Of a DNA stretch of 64,000 nucleotides, positions 46,034 to 58,026 are shown piece by piece. The DNA is from Dama dama (Eukaryota > Chordata > Mammalia > Artiodactyla > Cervidae). The position numbers were made by a program, and so were the translations under genes. Each line of letters opens with the position of its first letter. Position 1 is the first letter of the stretch. The notes beneath the pieces were generated by a model. The model was not told the DNA's origin and did not search any database. It saw only the letters and a program-made list of their open reading frames with translations. Where the stretch lies: assembly GCF_033118175.1 (NCBI RefSeq), contig NC_083685.1, positions 118,552,501 through 118,616,500 on the forward strand, in the 5' to 3' direction.

Positions 46034-46155
46034 ACCGTAAATTTTTTTCTTTTTGGCTGTGCTTGTGGGATCTCAGTTCCCCCACCAGAGATCCAGCCTG
46101 GGCCATTGCAGTGAAAGCCCAGAATCCTAACCACTAGGCAACCAGGGAACTGCCC
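46034..46155 (-). mobile_element. CHR-type SINE
   Basis: CTTTTTGGCTGTGCTTGTGG ... CTAGGCAACCAGGGAACTGC. Confidence 0.85.
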
Positions 46156-46188
46156 TGCTGTAAATTCTTTCTGTTGTTGTTGAGCCAT

Positions 46189-48551
46189 ACAGAAGTAGAA
46201 AGTCAAGAAATACCTGGAGTAACAGGCAAATTTGGCCTTGGAGTACAGAATGAAGCAGGGCAAAGGCTAACAGAGTTTTGCAAGAGAATGCGCTGGTCAT
46301 AGCAAACACCCTCTTCCAACAACACAAGAGAAGACTCTACACATGGACATCACCAGATGGTCAATACCGAAATCAGATTGATTAGATTCTTTGCAGCCAA
46401 AGATGAAGTACGGTCAGCAAAACCAAGACCAGGAGCTGAGTGTGGCTCAGATCATGAACCCCTTATTGCCAAATTCAGACTTTAATTGAATAAAGTGGGG
46501 AAAACCACTAGCCCATTCAGGTATGACCTAAATCAAATCCCTTACGATTATACAGTGGAAGTGAGAAATCGATTCAGGGGATTAAATCTGATAGACAGAG
46601 TGCCTAAAGAACTATGGACAGAGGTTCGTGACATTTTACAGGAGGCAGGGATCAAGACCATCCCCAAGAAAAAGAAATGCAAAAAGGCAAAATGGTTGTC
46701 AGAGGAGGCCTTACAGTTAGCTGTGAAGAGAAGCGAAAGGCAAAGGAGAAAAGGAGAGATATACCCATTTGAATGTAGCGTTGCAAGGAATAGCAAGGAG
46801 AGATAAGAAAACCTTCCTCAGGAATCAGTGCAAAGAAATAGAGGAAAACAACAGAATGGGAAAGACTAGAGATCTCTTCAAGAAAATCAGAGATACCAAG
46901 GGAACATTTCATGCAAAGATGGGCTCAATAAAGGACAGACATGGTATGGACCTAACAGAAGCAGAAGATATTAAGAAGAGGTGGCAAGAATACACAGAAC
47001 TATACAAAAAAGATCTTCACGACCCAGATAACCATGATGGCGTGATCATTCACCTGAAGCCAGATATCCTGCAATGTGAAGTCAAGTGGGCCTTAGGAAG
47101 CATCACTATGAACAAAGCTAGTGGAGGTGATGGAATTCCAGTTGAGCTATTTCAAATCCTGAAAGATGATGCTGTGAAAGTGCTGCACTCAATATGCCAG
47201 CAAATTTGGGAAACTCGGCAGTGGTCACAGGACTGGAAAAGGTCAGTTTTCATTCCAATCCCAAAGAATGTTCAAAATACCGCACAATTGCACTCATCTC
47301 ACATGCTAGCAAAGTAATGCTCAAAATTCTCCAAGTCAGGCTTCAACAGTACGTGAACCATGAACTTCCAGATGTTCAAGCTGGATTTAGAAAAGGCGGA
47401 GGAACCAGAGACCAAATTGCCAACATCTGTTGGATCATCGAAAAAGCAAGACAGTTCCAGAAAAACATCAACTTCTGCTTTATTGACTATGTCAAAGCCT
47501 TTGACTGTGTGGATCACAACAGGAAAATTCTTCAAGAGATGGGAATACCAGACCACCCGACCTACCTCCTGAGAAATCTGTGTGCAGGTCAAGAAGCAAC
47601 AGTTAGAACAGGACATGGGACAACAGACTGGTTCCAAATCAGGAAAGGAGTACATCAAGGTTGTATATTGTCACCCTGCTTATTTAACTTATATGCAGAG
47701 TACATCATTAGAAATGTTGGACTGGATGAAGCACAAGCTGGAATCAAGATTGCTGGGAGAAATATCAATAACGTCAGATATGCAGATGACACCACCCCTA
47801 TGGCAGAAAGTGAAGAACAACTAAAGAGCTTCTTGATGAAAGTGAAAGAGGAGAGTGAAAAAGTTGGCTTAAAGCTCAACATTCAGAAAACTAAGATCAT
47901 GGCATCTGGTCCCATCACTTCATGGAAAATAGATAGGGAAACAGTGACAGACCTTAATTTTTTGGGCTCCAAAATCACTGCAGATGGTGATTGCAGTCAT
48001 GAAATTAAAAGACGTTTGCTCCTTGGAAGAAAAGTCATGACCAACCTAGATAGCATATTAAAAAGCAGAGACATTACTTTGCTACCTAAGGTCCATTTAG
48101 TCAAAGCTATGGTTTTTCCAGTAGTCATGTGTGGATGTAAGAGTTGGACTATTGAGAAAGCTGAGCGCCGAAGAATTGATGCTTTTGAACTGTGGTGTTG
48201 GAGAAGACTCTTGAGAGTCCCTCGGGCTGCAAGGAGATCCAACCAGTCCACCCTAAAGGCAATCAGTCCTGAATATTCGTCGGAAGGACTGATGCTGAAG
48301 CTGAAACTCCAATACTTTGGCCACCTCATGTGAAGAACTGACTCATGTGAAAAGACCCCGAGGCTGGGAAAGATTGAAAGTGGGAGTAAAAGGGGATGAC
48401 AGAGGATGAGATGGTTGGATGGCATCACCGACTCAATGGACATGAGTTTCAGTAAACTCTGGGAGTTGGTGATGGAAAGGGAGGCCTGGTGTGCTGCAGT
48501 CCATGGGTCTCAAAGAATCAAACACGATTGAGCGACTGAACTGAACTGAAC
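46189..48551 (+). mobile_element. BovB LINE, 5'-truncated 2.36-kb copy with target-site duplication
   Basis: An RTE-clade non-LTR retrotransposon covering the end of the endonuclease region, the reverse transcriptase and the 3' tail (ending in CTGAACTGAACTG). An 11-bp duplication TGTTGAGCCAT flanks it at 46178-46188 and 48552-48562. It landed inside a minus-strand CHR-type SINE, whose halves lie at about 46160-46188 and 48563-48655. It is the longest uninterrupted BovB in the window. Confidence 0.93.
46486..48333 (+). pseudogene. BovB reverse transcriptase reading frame (broken)
   Basis: Three overlapping open segments (46486-46806, 46769-47317, 47194-48333) read through the BovB pol region in frames 1, 2 and 1, so two frameshifts separate them. 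The last, 379 codons, has the RT core: FCFIDYVKAFDCVDH, QGCILSPCLFNLYAEY and the catalytic box as RYADDT. It stops at TGA in ...QYFGHLM, where related copies in the window have CGA, so the C-terminal tail is lost. The endonuclease start is missing too. It cannot encode an active element as it stands. Confidence 0.85.
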
Positions 48552-48562
48552 TGTTGAGCCAT

Positions 48563-48655
48563 GAAGCATGTTGGGTCTTAATTCCCCAACCTGGGATCAA
48601 ACCCATGCCCCCTACATTGGGAGTCCTAACCACTGGACCAGTGGGGAATTCCTTA
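48563..48655 (-). mobile_element. CHR-type SINE, part split off by BovB
   Basis: GAAGCATGTTGGGTCTTAAT ... GGACCAGTGGGGAATTCC; its left piece (about 46160-46188) lies on the other side of the 2.36-kb BovB. Confidence 0.8.
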
Positions 48656-48699
48656 TTGTAAAAAAATTTTTTTAAGGTGAAAGAGGCAACAGAGGATGA

Positions 48700-49081
48700 G
48701 AAGGCCTGCCAGGCTCTTCTGTCCATGGAATTTCCAAGGCAAGAATACTGGAGTGGGATGCCATTTCCTTTACCAAGGTGTAAATTCTTAATAAGATTAA
48801 TAGGTCTTTTATGTTTCAAAAGGACTAAGGTGGTTGACATTGAATTGGTGGCCCCTTTGTTATTTGGAAAAGAAATACAGTAAGATTCAGCATAGATATC
48901 CTGGCCTCTCTGAAACCTTTCTTTTCCTCCAAGCCTCTCTCAGCTTCCTTGATGGCTCAGTGGTAAAGAATCTGCCCCACAAGTAGGAGACTCAGGTTTG
49001 ATCCCTGGGTTGGGAAGATCCCCTGGAGAAAGAAATGGCAACCCACTCTCAAAACAGTTGGACACGACTTAGCTACTAAAC
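48700..49081. mobile_element. Two Bov-tA fragments, opposite orientations
   Basis: 48700-48778 is a minus-strand central piece (GGCAAGAATACTGGAGTGGG). 48946-49081 is a plus-strand copy starting CAGCTTCCTTGATGGCTCAG with an internal deletion. Confidence 0.8.
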
Positions 49082-49596
49082 AAAAACAACAAAATCAGTC
49101 TCTCTACTGAACTGTGTTTTGCACCTACTACCCATTTTTGAGGTGCCAGCCTAGACACCTCCTCCTCCAGGAAGTCTTCTCTGACTCTCCGAGACTGGAT
49201 TAAATGTCTGATTCAGGACACCAGTGTGATTGAAACGTTCAGAACTGGGATGTCCCAGTTACTTATTTATTTCCCCCATTATATTTATTTCTTTGAAGGG
49301 ACTCTAGATTTATCACTAGTGTCTGGCATAGTGCCTGTCCCATAAATATTTGTGGGACTAATGAATTAAGAGTGAATGTTTACTCATTCTTTCGTATTTG
49401 TGCTTTCCCTCATCTTCAGTTTGAAGGCTTTAAAACAGGGCTTCTCAAACTTTGTGATTTCAGGATTCCCTTTACACTCTTAGAAATGACTGAGGATTAC
49501 AAAAGACTTCTATTTTATGGGGTGTATATATTGATATTTACCAAATTAGAAATTAAAGGTGAGGAATTATGAAATATGTATTCATTTTTTTGGTGT

Positions 49597-49784
49597 GTGA
49601 AAGTCATTCAGTCGTGTCCGACTCTTTGCGACCCCATGGACTATACAGTCCATGGAATTCTCCAGGCCAGAATTCCTGTGGGTAGCTGTTCCCTTCTCCA
49701 GGGGATCTTCCCAACCCAGGGATTGAACGAACCCAGGTCTCCTGCTTTGCAGGCAGATTCTTTACCATCTGAGCCACCAGGTAA
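49597..49784 (-). mobile_element. Bov-tA SINE
   Basis: GTGAAAGTCATTCAGTCGTG ... ACCATCTGAGCCACCAGG. Confidence 0.92.
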
Positions 49785-49915
49785 ATAATAATAAACTCAT
49801 TACATGTTAACATAAATAATATTTTTATGAAAAATAATTTGAAAAAACAATTTAGTGAGAAGAGGGACCTCGTTTTACCCTTTTGCAAGTCTCTTTAATG
49901 TCTGGCTTAAAAGAT

Positions 49916-50130
49916 GGGCTTCCCTGGTGGCTCAGGTGGTAAAGTGTCTACCTGCAATGTGGGAGTCCCGGGTTTGATCCCTGGCTCGGGAAGATCCCCT
50001 GGAGAAGGAAATGGGAACCCGCTCCAGTACTCTTTCCTGGAAAATTCCATGGACGGAGGAGCCTGGTGGGCTACAGTCCATGGGGTCGCAAAGAGTTGGA
50101 CATGACTGAGTGACTTCATTTTCACTTTAA
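49916..50130 (+). mobile_element. Bov-tA SINE, full length
   Basis: GGGCTTCCCTGGTGGCTCAG ... GAGTGACTTCATTTTCACTT. Opposite in orientation to the copy 130 bp to the left. Confidence 0.94.
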
Positions 50131-50640
50131 TAAAAGGTAACTGGATGCTCATATCTGCTTCTGTATTCAGTCCACCATGGAATCATGTGTCATACCACAC
50201 CAAAAGAGCTCCATAGTGTCCCCGCTGAAGGAAAATAACATCTGGACAGTTTGTCTTCCTGAACTGCCTGAAAGGGCCTCAGGACTTCCAAGGGTTATAC
50301 CTCGACTTGTACTTGAAGACCAAGCATAGCGATCAAGTTTACCTGCCAGGGAAGGGTGAGATCAAAGTTCCTGGTTCAAGAAAAGAGCAATGGAGCAACC
50401 TTTCCTGAGTTCAGGAGCCTGAAATGGGTGTAAAGACCCTGAGGGAGTCAAAATAAGAAGAAAATATGGGAGGGCTTTCACCTTGGAAGTGAAAACTAAG
50501 CCCCACCTTCCTGATGCCCAAGAGATTTTAGGACAAGTAACAGAACAGCTGCACTAGGAAGGTTACTGAACTCTTACAGATGCTATGAATTGGAACAACT
50601 TCTGACTCATTTTTAGCCCTAGAAAGATTATGAGACTGGA

Positions 50641-50862
50641 GATGTGCTAAGTCGCTTCAGTCATGTCCAACTCTTTGCGATCCTATGGACTGTAGTCTGC
50701 CAGGCTCCACTGTCCATGGGATTCTCCTGGCAAGAATATTGGGGTGAGTTGCCATGCCCTCCTCCAGGGGATCTTGCTGACACAGGGATCAAATGCATGT
50801 CTCCTGGGTCTCCTGCATTGCAGGTGGATTCTTTACCCCTATCGCCACCTGGGAAGCCTGGA
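50641..50862 (-). mobile_element. Bov-tA SINE
   Basis: GATGTGCTAAGTCGCTTCAG ... TATCGCCACCTGGGAAGCC. Confidence 0.92.
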
Positions 50863-50995
50863 GATAAATTTTCTTTGTTTCTTTCTTTTTTTGGATGGAT
50901 GTCATTGGGCTGAATTGTGTCCATCCTCCACCTCCTGCAATTCTATTTATCTGTTTCCTTTTTTTAATCACAGTTTTTACCTATTTTAGTAATTT

Positions 50996-51335
50996 GTGGT
51001 GTTGGAGAAGACTCTTGAGAGTCCCTTGGACTTCAAGGAGATCAATCAAGTCCATCCGAAAGGAATATTCATTGGAAGGATTGATGCTGAAGCTGAAACT
51101 CCAATACTTTGGTCACCTGATGTAAGAACTGACTCCTTGGAAAAGACCCCGATGCTGGGAAAGATTGAAGGTAGGAGGAGAAGGGGATGACAGAGGATGA
51201 GATGGTTGGATGACATCATCAACTCGATGGACATGAGTTTGAACAAGCCCTGGGAGTTGCTGATGGACAGGGAAGCCTGGTGTGCTGCAGTCCATGGGGT
51301 GGCAAAAAGTCAGACAGGACTGAGCACCTGAATTG
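50996..51335 (+). mobile_element. BovB 3' end
   Basis: GTGGTGTTGGAGAAGACTCT ... GCACCTGAATTGAACTT. 51336-52982 shows no repeat or gene I can recognise. Confidence 0.93.
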
Positions 51336-52977
51336 AACTTACCTATTTTATCTATTTGTTTGCTCACTCACCTAAGCTTTCCCACTGTATCGTAAGTTTC
51401 TTGAGGGTAGAGGGGCCCTGTTGTCCTGTTTCCTCACGCAACCCCATTTCCTAGCACTTTGTAGACAATCAGTAAAAATGTGCCATTTGATTGAAATGAA
51501 TCACTTTACATCTTTGTATTCATGGCACCAGCAGTTGTGTCTGATCCATATAAAGAGTTTAATATATGCTTGTTGGATAAATCACACTTACATGGCAAGC
51601 CGTTGTAATAAATGGGACTTGACCCGTGCACTTGACCCGTTAGGATAAAGTAAGACTTAACAGATTGAGAAACCCGGAACTGCTCTGGCGTGTTTGTCCA
51701 TAAATTTGAGCCTGTTTGGTAAGCAGTTAAAGGAGATCGTGGTCCTTTTTGGAAGGGCACCAGCTGTAATGAAGGAACTAAGAGTCTTTTGCAACCTAGC
51801 TTAAGATAAGAATGGGTCAAAGCGTTCCTCTTCCAAGATGAATCAATCAAAGTCAACGAGCAAGAACAAGGCAGGCTATCCGTATCTGGTTAGAGACATT
51901 TAAGGGTTGGTCTTCAAAGGCAGCTGTGACCCTGTTCATTTTTATGTGAGCTGTGGATGTTCATTCCGTCTGGATTGCTTGTCATGTTTATGCTGCTTGG
52001 CTGCCTAGCTATGAAGGCTGGGGGAAGATATCGCCTCTCACATTCGATTCCTAGAATAGAATCAGGTGATAAATATACAATGAATAAGTCTAATTATACA
52101 GTAGGGATGCTTGCCCATACTCTAAAGGGAGGATGTTACCCATTATAGATTTTTCATGGAAGGTTGACAGTTGATGACTTGAGCATTGCATGAGTGGGCT
52201 ATAGTTAAGTGCTTTGCCAAAGGAACATTTCTAGAAGCGCCATTCTGGGAGCAGGATGGATGGTAATAGATATATTCCACCAAATCTCCAATGTTACATG
52301 GAGCAGTACTGGTTCTTAAATAAAGGTCTAAGGTATCCTGAGGTCTGTTTTCCAGTTTTAGAATCTCAGAATGCCTTTGTGGTAAATGTCAAGACCACAG
52401 ACGTGAACTGGACTATATGACCGGCACTCAGGCAGGCACCACTGAAGATGTTTCCCACAGCAAATATCAGAGATAAAGGAAGAATCTAAACTTTTTTGTC
52501 ATAATCTGTGTACATGCTAGCGCCCTCCCTGTGAATGCCAAACTCCCAAATGGGTGTGTTTGGAATCTGGGGTCAAGCCAGCACTTGTGATTTAATTGTA
52601 ACAGGATAGGGAAGTGGGAGAGAAGAGCTGGGTTGAGGGGTTTCAGATAGGTGGACAGAGTTAAGTGCTCACAGAGCCGAACAATCTTCAGGAAGGGTTT
52701 GGGCAACTTGTCATCACCAGGGGTCCGAGCTGAAGTCTGAGAAGCCCTGACCAGTGACCAGAGCTCTGGAAAAGGGAGTCTTGCCAGGTGAGAGAATAAA
52801 CAACCCTTTCTTGGTCTGGTCACCGGAAGTAGTTTCCAGGCACTGGGCTGGGGATCAGGGTGAAGCAGAAGGACAGAACTTCGGATCTGGCTGGATACCA
52901 CTGATACTTCTTATGCCTCGTCTCGTAGATCCAAACTGCTCCCATGCATTTATTTATTTCCCAAGTACTGATGAGTG

Positions 52978-53199
52978 CCCGCGTGTCTGCATGCTCAGTC
53001 GCTTCAGCTGTGTCCAACTCTCTGCAGCCTGGTGGACTGCAGCCCGCCGAGCTCCTCTGCCCATGGGGTTCTCCAGGCAAGAATACTGGAGTGGGTTGCC
53101 ATGCCCTCTTCTAGGGGATTGACCCAGAGATCGAACCCATGTCTCCTGCGTCTCCTGCATTGCAGGCAGATTCTTTACCCACTGAGCCATCTGGGAAGC
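52978..53199 (-). mobile_element. Bov-tA SINE with target-site duplication
   Basis: GCATGCTCAGTCGCTTCAGC ... GAGCCATCTGGGAAGC, flanked by CTGATGAGTG at 52968-52977 and 53200-53209. Confidence 0.93.
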
Positions 53200-53331
53200 C
53201 TGATGAGTGTCTAGGAACTGTGTATTTTGCAGTGAAGGAGACAGGGGAAGTTTCTATTCTAGAAAGCTTGCAATCCAGCAATAGGAGACAATCTGCTCAA
53301 GAAAAGTCTCCTGAAAGAGGAGACCTTTCCA

Positions 53332-53490
53332 GGGACTTCCCTGGTGGTCCAGTGGTTAAGAATCCACCTTGCAATGCAGAGGATACAGGTCAGTCCCTGG
53401 TCAGGAAACTGCCACAGGGCAGCTAAACCCGCCCTTCTTATCTACAGAGCCCATGTGCCACAACTAGCCCCTGACACAGCCAAATAATTT
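53332..53490 (+). mobile_element. CHR-type SINE
   Basis: AGGGACTTCCCTGGTGGTCC ... CCATGTGCCACAACTAGCC. Confidence 0.85.
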
Positions 53491-53619
53491 TTAAGTGTCC
53501 CTAAAGATGAGATCTTTCCAGTGAGATTTGATAGACAAGAAGGGGTCAGGTGAGGGAATGAATGGAAGAAGATGAGGCTGAGAAAGTCAGGGACCTTTGA
53601 TCTTGTAGGGCTCTCTGTA

Positions 53620-54190
53620 GGCTAGATGAGGAGTTGGTATATTCTAAATGTAATAAGAAGTCACTGAAGGGTTTTAACCTAAGGTCTGATTTCTGTTTTG
53701 AAAAGATCAAATTTGCTCCCAAGAGGAGAATGATTCAGAGGCGAATAAAAGTAGAAAGAGAAATAGCAGTTTTGAGGCTCTGGCAGTCTTCTAGATGCAA
53801 TAGATGGTGGTTTGTTGTGGGTGATAACAGTGGAAATAGAAAAAATTGGACCAGTTCAGAATGGGATTTAGTGGGTAGAGTCAACAGGATGGAGGATGGA
53901 TTGAGTGAGAGGAAGAGAGGAATTAAGGGCGTGTTTTGCCTTGAGGGACCAGGTGAATTGGAGTGTTCCTTTACTGACCTGGGGAAGGGTGGGCAGGGGA
54001 GACGGGTTTCACAGGAAGTGGTTTGGGGAGGCAGAGCCAGAGTTCTATTTTTGACTGTGTTCAGTAGGAGATGCCAGATAAGTTGGTAGCCCATCTGAGC
54101 CTGGAATTCCTGGCAGACGCTCAGGTTGGAGATGTGGATTTGGGCCTCATTGGCACTTGGAAGATGTCTAAAGCAGTGGGACCTGAGTAG
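53620..54190. repeat. Old dispersed repeat, family uncertain
   Basis: AAGAAGTCACTGAAGGGTTT TAACC ... GGTGGTTTG ... GATGGATTGAGTGAGAGGAA resembles an old repeat common in other mammals. The 151-codon open frame here is not a gene candidate. Related text at about 15640-15780. Confidence 0.5.
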
Positions 54191-54232
54191 CTCCCAAATG
54201 CTACTGACTTTATCTTCTAAAAATCACATCAG

Positions 54233-54405
54233 GGACTTCCCTGGTGGTCTAGTGGCTAAGGCTTTGCCCTCCCAATACAGGGCCCCAGGTTTGATCCTTG
54301 GTCAGGGAACTAGATTCCATGTGTCAAAACTAAGATCCTGCATTCGGCAGGTAAGACCTGAAACAGTCAAATAAATAAATAAATATTTTAAAAACAATAA
54401 CAAAA
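54233..54405 (+). mobile_element. CHR-type SINE
   Basis: AGGGACTTCCCTGGTGGTCT ... AATAAATAAATAAATATT tail. Confidence 0.88.
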
Positions 54406-54681
54406 CAATGACCACATTTGAAATTAAAACTAAGAAATTAAAAAATTCCTCCAATTGCCCACTCTCCTCCACCACCACCCTTCAAGTCCAAGTCCCTCTT
54501 ACTTGGTCACTATAACTGCTTGCTTGTCACCTGCTTCTCCACTTGCCCCCTTCCAATCTGTAGCCAGTATGATCTATTCAAAATTTGAATCCGATTATGA
54601 TACTCCCTGCTTAACATCCTTTAATATTTTAATACCTCGGTCTCAGGATGAACCAGATCAAATCCTTACCTGACCCACAGT

Positions 54682-54843
54682 AGGGTTGCCAAATAAGACA
54701 CAGGATGCCCAGTCAAATTTGAATTTCAGATAACACATGATTTTTAGTGTAAATGTATCCTATGCATTTATTCATTGCTTATATGAAATTAAATTCAACC
54801 TGGCATCCTGTATTTTTATTTGCTAAATCTGGCAACCCTACCC
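54682..54843. repeat. Palindromic MITE-like DNA transposon
   Basis: Left arm TAGGGTTGCCAAATAAGACA CAGGATGCCCAG and right arm CTGGCATCCTGTATTTTTAT ... GGCAACCCTA are imperfect reverse complements, the typical form of an old non-autonomous DNA element. Confidence 0.75.
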
Positions 54844-54944
54844 ACAAGGGCTTTGTAAGATCTGACTCTGGGCATCATCTCTCATCAAATGTCTCTTGTT
54901 CTCTGATTGAAGCTACATTGTTTTGGAACAGGCTATGCCTTCTC

Positions 54945-55147
54945 TCGAGGTTCCCTGCTGGCTGACAATGCAGGAGATGTGGGAGACGCGGGTTTGATCT
55001 CTGGGTGAGGAAGATCCCCTGGAGGATGACATGGCAACCCACTCCAGTATTCTTGCCTGGAAAATCTCACAGACAGAGGAGCCTGGTGGGCTACAGTCCA
55101 TAGGGTTGCAAAGAGTGGAACACGACTGAGCATGCATGCATGCATGC
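54945..55147 (+). mobile_element. Bov-tA SINE with (ATGC)n tail
   Basis: GGTTCCCTGCTGGCTGACAA ... GAACACGACTGAGCATGC, ending in about four ATGC repeats. Confidence 0.9.
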
Positions 55148-55709
55148 CCTCGCTCGCCTCACGGGCTTTGTACATACTCTTTCTTTTGCTGGGAATGCTT
55201 TTAGCTCCTCCTAAATCAACTAACTGCCACTCACCTTTCACATCTCAGTCTCCACATCCCAGCCCTCTTTCCTGAATTCTCTGCTCTTCTAGAATGATGT
55301 AACTTTCCTTCACTGACCCTGCATTGAGTAGCAATGACACATTTATTTGTGTGAATTGTAAGTACTATATATCTTTTCCACTAAAGGATAAGGTGAGAGA
55401 TCAGATTTATTTTTGCTCCCCTTTGTGTCCCCTGTGCTCTCCTAGTGTCTGCTACATAATAGGCACTGTGAAAAGAAAGAAGGAATGAAAAAGGAGGAAA
55501 AGGATGAAGGACTATATTATAGAATAAATTATAACAGGATCAGAATGAGGACCAAAGAGACTGGCTCTATGACCCAGTTCACAGGGAGGCCTGGGAGGGG
55601 AGGCAAGTGGAAGATAAAACACTCCGGTCAGCCTAGGAAGAGGGTGACTTAATAGTCTGTGCCAATATATTGAGGGTGTGGGGCTGAGGAAGAGGTTTGA
55701 GGCCGCTTA

Positions 55710-56084
55710 AATCTTTTGAACTGTGGTGTTGGAGAAGACTCTTGAGAGTCCCTTGGACTGCAAGGAGATCCAATCAGTCCATCCTAAAGGAGATCAGTCC
55801 TGGGTGTTCACTGGAAGGACTGATGTTGAAGCTGAAACTCCAATACTTTGGCCACCTGATGCGAAGAACTGACTCATTCGAAAAGACCTGATGCTGGGAA
55901 AAATTGAAGGCAGGAGGAGAAGGGGATGACAGAGGATGAGATGGTTGGATGGCATCATCGACTCGATAGACATGCGTTTGAGTAAACTGCAGGAGTGGGT
56001 GATGGACAGGGAGGCTTGGCGTGCTGCAGTCCATGGGGTCGCAAAGAATCAGACACATCTGAGTGACTGGACTGAACTGACTGA
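55710..56084 (+). mobile_element. BovB 3' end
   Basis: CTTTTGAACTGTGGTGTTGG ... GACTGGACTGAACTGACTGA. Confidence 0.94.
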
Positions 56085-56359
56085 AACCTTTTCTACCCCT
56101 GATCTGTATTTGATCTGGCAAATCGGGTAGCCTGCGGGCAGTACTGATGAACTTCTTTGTAGAATTGCTGCTAAGGGAAAGGCCAAGTGGGTCTGGACTA
56201 GGGCCCTGTTCAGCTGTCTGGGAATTGTTCCCCTCCACGCCCATGTTCCATGAGTAAGTATGAGGGTGTGTGTGTATTAAAGAAAAACAACGTGATGCAA
56301 TTAGAGACAAACAATGCAATAAACCCCTCCTTCTCAACCAGCCCTCCAAAATAATTTCA

Positions 56360-56480
56360 TTTAAAAAATTATTTTATTTTTTGGGGGGGGAGTCACATGG
56401 TGCAGTACATAGAATCTTAGTTTCCCAATCAGGGATCAAACCCAGGCCCCCTGTATTGGGAGCACAGAGTCTTAACTACT
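56360..56480 (-). mobile_element. CHR-type SINE, diverged
   Basis: TTATTTTATTTTTTGGGGGG ... AGGGATCAAACCCAGGCCCC ... CTTAACTACTGAA. 56481-57591 has no recognised gene; a 24-bp-period direct repeat lies at 56988-57029. Confidence 0.75.
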
Positions 56481-57591
56481 GAACTTAACTACTGAAACTG
56501 TCCCAATTTCATCATTCTACTCAACCTAAACTTTTAGTTGACTACCTTTTTTTGGTATAAAGATAGATTTATAAATTGCTTAAGTTTTGTCTTAATGACA
56601 AATGAAGTAATGAAGTCAGTAGGAAAGAAGCAAGAGAGGTGGTGCTCTTGACACAAACATTTCCATTTTTCTGCTAAACATTATTTTGGGGGCTGTCTTC
56701 ATGGCAAATGTTAGTTATACATAGATCTTTCTTTTCGTCATCTAAATTTTGATAACTGGAAATAAAGTGGCTTAGAATTTTGCAGTTTACATAGTGTTTT
56801 CATACCAGGAAATTATTTTTTATGGAATTAAATGAAATTAAATTCCTGTAAAATTAAATTCATTATCTCAAACAGTAGGTGACTTCTTCTCTGAATTACA
56901 TCGAAGTAGTATCTATAAATGTTGTTACAAATGTGCACATACACAAGAAATCCCCAAACTCTGGAAGAGCTGTGTTCCCAAAGGAAAAATTACTTTACAA
57001 CTTTACAAAACAATTACTTTACAACTTTAAGAGTTGGTTGTTCAGAACTTGGTCCAAATTTCCTCACGCTCTTTAGGGAAACTAGGTCAATCTCAGTGCA
57101 GCTGAAAGACCATCAGTATCACTTTTATGTTAGTGTTCAAAACCCTAGTGACCGTGATTCAATAGCAAAATGTTTTAAGAGTTTCGGATGTTAGAGAGAC
57201 ACCTTTATCTGTAGCGTCTAGACAAGGGTGGTGGTTTCCATTGTCTTGGGGGTTGGGGAGTGGGGAGACAGGTTTGCGGGAAGGTCTTAGAGACCCATTG
57301 GCCGGCATTATGGCAGGTGGGCCTAGGATTAGAGAACCATTATGTGTATCAGTCATGAATAAGCCAGATGTTTGGGCTGGAGAGGAAATTAAAAGGTACT
57401 TTTAGAGGAAAGTAAAATAGCAAGTGCCTTGGAATGGGAGAGAAGAGAATACCATGTGAAATCTTAGGGGTCCCTTTATAGGTTTCAGTGCTCCCACTGG
57501 GAAGAAAAACTCTAAGATTGTCCACTCAGGAGATAGTGAGATGGTCTACTTTTTAATGCACCTTTCCTTGGTTTTCTTTTTCTTTTTTTAA

Positions 57592-57846
57592 AAAAATATT
57601 TATTTATTTTTGGCTATGCTGGGTCTTCATTGATGTGCAAGGGCTTTCTCTAGTTGCAGCGCTTGGGCTTCTCCTGTTGTGGGGTACTGGCTCTAGGTGC
57701 TTGGGCTTCAGTAGTTGTGGCTTGTGGGCTCCAGAGCGCAGGCTCAGTTGACCCTCGGCATGCAGGATCTTCCTGGACCAGGAATGGAACCAGTATCCCT
57801 TGCATTGCAAGGTGGGTTCTTAACCACTGGACCCCAGGAAAGCCCA
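57592..57846 (-). mobile_element. CHR-1-type long SINE
   Basis: TTTATTTATTTTTGGCTATG CTGGG ... TTAACCACTGGACCCCAGGA. Confidence 0.88.
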
Positions 57847-57847
57847 G

Positions 57848-58026
57848 TATTTATTTATTTGGCTGCATCTGGTCTTAGTGGTGGCATATGGAATCTTTAG
57901 TCATGGCGTGTAGGATCTAGTTCCCTGACAAGGGATGGAACTTGGGCCCCACCCCCCGCCACCCCCCACCTCACACACACACACATTGGGAGCTTGGAGT
58001 CTTAGCCCCTGGACTACCAGGGAAGT
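57848..58026 (-). mobile_element. CHR-type SINE with internal (CA)n
   Basis: TATTTATTTGGCTGCATCTG ... CTGGACTACCAGGGAAGTCC, interrupted by a C-rich run and (CA)n at about 57949-57986. It directly follows another SINE in the same orientation. Confidence 0.85.

Larger units (their letters stand above)
49425..50160. repeat. Old DNA-transposon-like repeat carrying two Bov-tA insertions
   Basis: GGGCTTCTCAAACTTTGTGA TTTCAGGATTCCC ... TTACATGTTAACATAAATAA ... GGATGCTCATATCTGCTTCT: pieces of one ancient mammalian repeat at 49425-49590, 49785-49915 and 50131-50160. Confidence 0.6.

Noticed and set aside
53634..54089. 151-codon plus-strand open frame
   Set aside because: It falls in an old dispersed repeat; the predicted protein has no known motif.
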